Shown: piece after piece, positions 59,649 through 64,000 of the stretch | How the letters are laid out: every line of letters starts with the position of its first letter | How positions within the stretch are numbered: position 1 is the first letter of the stretch | Assembly (NCBI RefSeq): GCF_002878395.1 | Contig: NC_061121.1 | Location: 42,997,521 to 43,061,520, forward strand | From: Capsicum annuum | Lineage: Eukaryota; Streptophyta; Magnoliopsida; Solanales; Solanaceae | DNA: 64,000 nt | Reading direction: 5' to 3' | Made by a program: the position numbers and the translations under genes | Notes under the pieces: model-generated | What the model saw: the letters and a program-made list of their open reading frames with translations, nothing else | What the model was told of the DNA's origin: nothing | Database searches by the model: none

Positions 59649-62500
59649 ATGGTTTACTTTAGAGATTCAGCATCTTCTTCATCCGAGCCACGACACCTTA
59701 TAATATCTAATAAGAAGGATAGTGAGGTAAAGACAAAGTTACTCTTTGGTACGCCATTGGCTGGATAATATGTTGCTCCGTGGCCGCCTTTGGAAAATCT
59801 ACCTGGTTTAGACCAATGGACTCTTGAATTCCATAGTTGTCCACCTAAGATATGGATACTTTGCTTTCCCAATTATCGGATCAAGAATATTGCTAGTACG
59901 TTGCCATGCTTGGGACGCCAAATTATAAATGGAGAGAATAGGTGGGGCACAACTTTTCAGCTTAGTGGCGAGTTTCACTACATTCCTGGATATTGGGAAT
60001 GGGCTGGAGATGTTCTTAGTAGGAGCTACTAGGCTTTAAAGGATGCAAAGATTTCCTATGCTATATATGGATCACTCTTTACTTACGACCATAATACAAA
60101 TGTCTTACAGGCCTTCTGTGAAGCTTGGTGTCCTTCTACGAATACATTGCTTACCTCAGTTGGAGAAATGTCCCTGTCTCTTTGGGATTTACACACCATT
60201 GGAGGTCTTCCAATAATAGGAAGTCTTTATGAGAAAGTTGTGCCGGACGTTACAGAACTTACATGTACTTATGATAAGGGGAAAGGGTTTCTTCCCGAAA
60301 CTTGTGAACATTTATTTGATGCCTTCCTTCAGCTATGTGAAGGAAATAGTGATAATCTGAGCATTCCCATCAGCAAATGGACACAGTTTTGGTGTAAGAA
60401 AGCTTTTAAATATGGGCCACCTCCGCCAAGAAGAGAAAAGAAATCAATTCTTCTAAAATTATCTCACAATTCGTCTGGAAAAATCGACAAGACAATTAAC
60501 TGATCATCCGAATAAGAAAGCTTATTTCATAGGCTAAGAGTTAGGAGTCACAAGAAGGACGATACATACTTGGCTGCCTTTTTATCCCGCTGGTTGTGTA
60601 CATTTGTGTTTCCTACAATGGAAAGAAATATTATCCGTCCAGGAGTTTCCAGAGTTGCTTGTCACTTAGCAATTGAGCGAAGGGTTAGCCTTGCGGTTCC
60701 AGTCTTAGCTAACATTTATAGGGGAGTAAATGCAATATCAGAATGTCCGCGGCTTGACCTTGTTCGAGTACGCTTCCCAGTTTATTACATATACAGTTGG
60801 TTGGCCCGCTACTTCAATACTCATTTTCCTTTAAAAGGAGGACCAAGCAATCTCCCCATGGATGGATATTCTGGCGAAGGTGCTTCTAGGTACTACAACA
60901 AGGAGGAAACAAGAAAACGTATACATGGAGGAGCAACCATTAAGTGGGATGACACATTACTCGAGAGGCCTTAAGCTTATCACTACCGCGATTATAGAAA
61001 TGATAAGGAATTTTAGTCAAATTTTTGTACAAGCCTTCGCTCGAACTATCTTGCTTTAAGGGATGGGAATGCCTTCATTATTGAGCCTTATAGTCCCCAC
61101 AAATTTAGCCGGCAATTTGGCTTTTTCCAAAATCCCCCTGGCTTACTAGACCAAGATTTTCGAGAGGCTTCGTTAGAAGATGGACTGAGACTTGTACGTA
61201 TTTGTGTGTTGGATAAATCCATGGCAAACGTGATATTTCCCCCAAGTAATACAAACTTGAAAACATTCTCATCATCTAATTATAAAGTTTGGTGGGAAAA
61301 GGTGCATGGGAATTTTCTAGAAGATCACATACGATTTCTAGTGAGTGTCGTGGGGCCTAACATTGATGCCTTTCAAGAATGTGAGAACGAGGCATTAGTT
61401 ATGCACAAGCCTCTCATGTTGCAGTCCAAGGAAGTTTTAGAAGAGATTAAAGAACCTTTGCATAAATAAGATCAAGAAGAACAAATGACAATCCTGCCTC
61501 ATCAAGTTCCCAACAAGCGGCTATCTGAAGATGAGAGTGCTAGCAGCCATGAAGATAGTTGTTGGAAAAAATGAGACCCTCCTTAGAAGAACTATCAAAT
61601 AATAATTTGCACATGGTAGAGATTTTTGGTGATAATATTAGTTCTTCAAGGACACTGACAGCTATCAAAGAGGTAATGGTTCAAGCTCTCTCCTCTGCTC
61701 TATGGTTTGTCTAATTATTTCACTAAGCATTTTTTCTTTTTCTTTTTATAGTTGAAAAATGTCAACATACTGGATGCTCCTCATTGCAGTAGACCACAAG
61801 CTAGTGGCGAATCTGTTACTGGACCAGACTCTATAAAAGCACATTCTGCCTTAAAATTTGAGGTAGAAGTCACTTCTACTCCCATTGTGAAAGCTAAAAC
61901 AAGTGCGACTCAGATTTCCACAAACAACCAGCAATATTCGTATCTGTTTTTGATGGAAGAAAGGTTATCTCAGAGCTGAAAAGGGAATTTGTTATGAAAG
62001 TGTGGGCCAGCATTCTCACAAAGTTAGAAAGTCTTATTGCGGACTGTGCTTCTTCTTTTGCAGATGAGGTCCAAGTAGTACTTAAGGACGTGAGCAGAAT
62101 GAGTGTAGATATTTCTCCTTTATAGAATTTATTGAAGTCTTTCTTCGAGCTTGCCACTTCCTATGATCAAGCACGATTGAACCTTGTTGATAAGGCCGAA
62201 GAAATAAAAAAGTAAGAGTCATATATAAAGTCCAAGGAGCATCTTGAACTTATGATGAAGGAAAGAGATGAGAAATCTGAAGAACTATCTGTTGCTTGTC
62301 AATCTCTTGAGAAGGCAAGAAAGAAGGTAAAGAAGTTAAAATCCCTCCGAGATGCCACCAAAGAAGAATTTAGGAAAGTTGAATCCAAAGTCTCTGCTGT
62401 CGAAGAAGAGTTCAACAAGTGTGCTGACATTTCCTTGGCAACTCAAAATGCCTCAAATGATGTTGATCAGAAGAAGCAAGTCTTAGAGGATTCTCTGTAG
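59649..62500 (+). pseudogene. Plant mobile domain (PMD) protein gene with coiled-coil C-terminus, decayed
   Basis: One frame runs from ATG 59649 to 61469. Features: WPPLENLPGLDQWTLEFHSC, then AFCEAWCPSTNTLLTSVGEM, SLSLWDLHTIGGLPIIGSLY, LAAFLSRWLCTFVFPTMERN and PGVSRVACHLAIERRVSLAV, the PMD (aminotransferase-like) fold; later NAFIIEPYSPHKFSRQFGFF. In-frame stops near 59766, 60030, 60501, 60972 and 61014, and a local frameshift at about 60490-60540, break it. A 79-bp intron with GT-AG ends lies at 61673-61751. The last part (61960-62500) reads LKREFVMKVWASILTKLESL, then a Lys/Glu-rich coiled coil (EKARKKVKKLKSLRDA, KVSAVEEEFNKC). PMD proteins include MAIN/MAIL1, needed for silencing and genome stability, and many transposon-borne relatives; the coiled-coil tail suggests the latter. 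Domain call from motif memory. Confidence 0.82.
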
Positions 62501-62819
62501 GATTTAGTAAATTATAAGTTGTGTTTAGACTAACTATAGGAGATGTCATTCTTTATTTTCCAACCTTTTTGATTTCTTTCCATGTGTTTTGTCTGATTAG
62601 TTGAATTCAGTAACATTAATAAACTTCTTCCACTTGGTTTTATGTTGTGTACTCTTTTCAATACTTCTTTTGCTTTTTAGCTCCCAAAATCATTTACTTA
62701 TAATGAATTGATGATATCGTACTAAGCCTCAACTTGATCCAAGTTTCATTGTTCAACACCTTGTGTTTTTAAGGTAGAGAATTCGTATTTAGAGACATAC
62801 ATTTATTTTTTTCAAAAAA
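62501..62819 (+). other. 3' flank of the PMD gene
   Basis: T-rich sequence after the last stop, likely 3' untranslated region and spacer. AATAA-like sequences occur near 62616. Nothing else was recognised. Confidence 0.4.
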
Positions 62820-64000
62820 AATCAGGCTTTTTGATTAAAAACATACCCAAAATTCAGAATTTTAGAGCATTCGGGTCGTTCCAAATATTCTTTTTTTTTA
62901 GTCAAGTTTAGATACTGTCGAACAGACATTTCCAGATTTGCATGACTACACAAAAAATATTATATCTTGATGTAGAAATCCGCTTTATCCCCCATAAACT
63001 AGACTTCCAAATATAAAACATATCCAAAATTTAAGATTTTAGAGCATTTGGATCGTTCTAAAAATTATTTTGAAATCAAGTTTACATGCTGTCAGGCAGA
63101 CATTTTCAGATTTGTGGAACTACATCAAAAAAATATTATATCTTGATGTAGGAGTACCTAAATCAAATTCTGCTTAATCCTACGTAAAATAGAATTCCAA
63201 ATATAAAACATATCCAAAATTCAAGATTTAGAGCATTTGCATCGTCATAAAAAGTACTTTGAAGTCAAGTTTACATGCTGCCAGACAGATATTTTCAGGC
63301 TTGCGCTACTACACCAAAAATATCATATCTTGGCTTAGGAGTACTGAAATCAAAATCTGCTTAATCCTCCATGAACTAGACTTCCAAATATAAAACATAT
63401 CCAAAATTCAAGATTTTAGAGCATTTGGATCGTTCTAAATAATATTTTGAAGTCAAGTTTACATGCTGCCAGACAGATATTTTCAGGTTTGTGCTACTAC
63501 ACCAAAAATATCATATCTTAGCGTAGGAGTACTAAAATCAAAATCCGATTAATCCTCCATGAACTAGACTTTCAAATATAAAACATATCCAAAATTCAAG
63601 ATTTTAGAACATTTGGATCGTTCTAAAAATTATTTTGAAATCAAGTTTACATGGTGTCAGGCAGACATTTTCAGATTTGTGGAACTACATCAAAAAAATA
63701 TTATATCTTGATGTAGGAGTACCTAAATTAAATTTTGCTTCATCCTACGTAAATTAGACTTAAAAATATAAAATATATCCAAAATTCAAGATTTTAGAGC
63801 ATTTGGATCGTCGTAAAAAGTACTTTGAAGTCAAGTTTACATGCTGCCAGACAGATATTTTCAGGTTTGCGCTACTACACCAAAAATATCATATCTTGGC
63901 GTAGGAGTACTGAAATCAAAATCCGCTTAATCCTCCATGAACTAGAATTCCAAATATAAAACATATCCAAAATTCAAGATTTTATAGCATTTGGATCTTT
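62820..64000. repeat. Satellite array, ~189-bp monomers
   Basis: At least six monomers start near 62820, 63004, 63194, 63381, 63569 and 63759 (periods about 184, 190, 187, 188, 190), plus a partial one to the window end. Shared motifs: CCAAATATAAAACATATCC, GAGCATTTGGATCGT, TCAAGTTTACATGCTG and ATATCATATCTTGG. The array goes on beyond 64000. Non-coding. Confidence 0.93.

Noticed and set aside
1..64000. Endogenous pararetrovirus sequence
   Set aside because: All RT/RNase H/integrase motifs found follow Ty3/gypsy or Ty1/copia order with integrase, LTRs and primer sites; no movement or coat protein motif was noticed.

Overview
This window is plant nuclear DNA, AT-rich and almost wholly built of nested, decayed transposable elements; it looks like pericentromeric or other heterochromatin. 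I infer Solanaceae: pieces of the TS SINE (terminal TTG repeats at 40261-40299, body at 37755-37852) are present, the large LTR families resemble solanaceous Tekay/Del chromoviruses as I recall them, and there is a Solanaceae-type plant-mobile-domain gene. No intact host gene, rRNA, tRNA or CRISPR array was seen.

Layout. 1-10136 is a minus-strand Ty3/gypsy element (integrase, RNase H, protease, gag, then its 5' LTR) whose LTR carries a nested solo LTR (4478-7203, TSD GACTC). 10137-13235 is the LTR, primer site and gag start of a plus-strand gypsy element. 13236-25725 appears to be one minus-oriented LTR split by a composite Tekay-type gypsy block (14067-22141) and by a plus-oriented solo LTR (22400-24770, TSD GTATC). 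25735-30995 is a Ty1/copia remnant (integrase, reverse transcriptase, RNase H, an extra 3' reading frame, polypurine tract, start of 3' LTR). 30996-33977 is AT-rich, LTR-like and non-coding. 33978-43380 is a non-coding, LARD-like gypsy relic.

Into that relic a 5.68-kb CACTA (En/Spm) transposon has jumped (36460-42141, TSD ATT). It carries no recognisable transposase but holds host gene fragments: one exon of an autophagy ATG8 gene, and six exons with introns of a GH35 beta-galactosidase. The beta-galactosidase segment lies between two 30-bp direct repeats. This captured cargo is the most interesting object in the window.

43381-53114 is a minus-strand Tekay-type gypsy element with nearly the whole polyprotein, cut just before the chromodomain; its 5' LTR carries another solo LTR (49340-51934, TSD AAAAT). 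53115-55260 is a LINE ORF1 remnant. 56424-56929 is a type I (M-alpha) MADS-box pseudogene with a SINE (TSD of 16 bp) just upstream. 57347-58420 looks like an LTR promoter region with 58-bp tandem repeats. 58823-62500 is a plant mobile domain (PMD) gene with TATA box, leader intron and a coding intron, broken by several stops. The window ends in a 189-bp satellite (62820-64000) with hints of a three-monomer higher-order repeat.

Reading frames are decayed in a common way: many stops are TAG at positions where the family has Gln or Trp, and zinc-knuckle Cys have become Tyr, as expected from deamination of methylated cytosine. All family assignments are from recognition of motifs without database searches.
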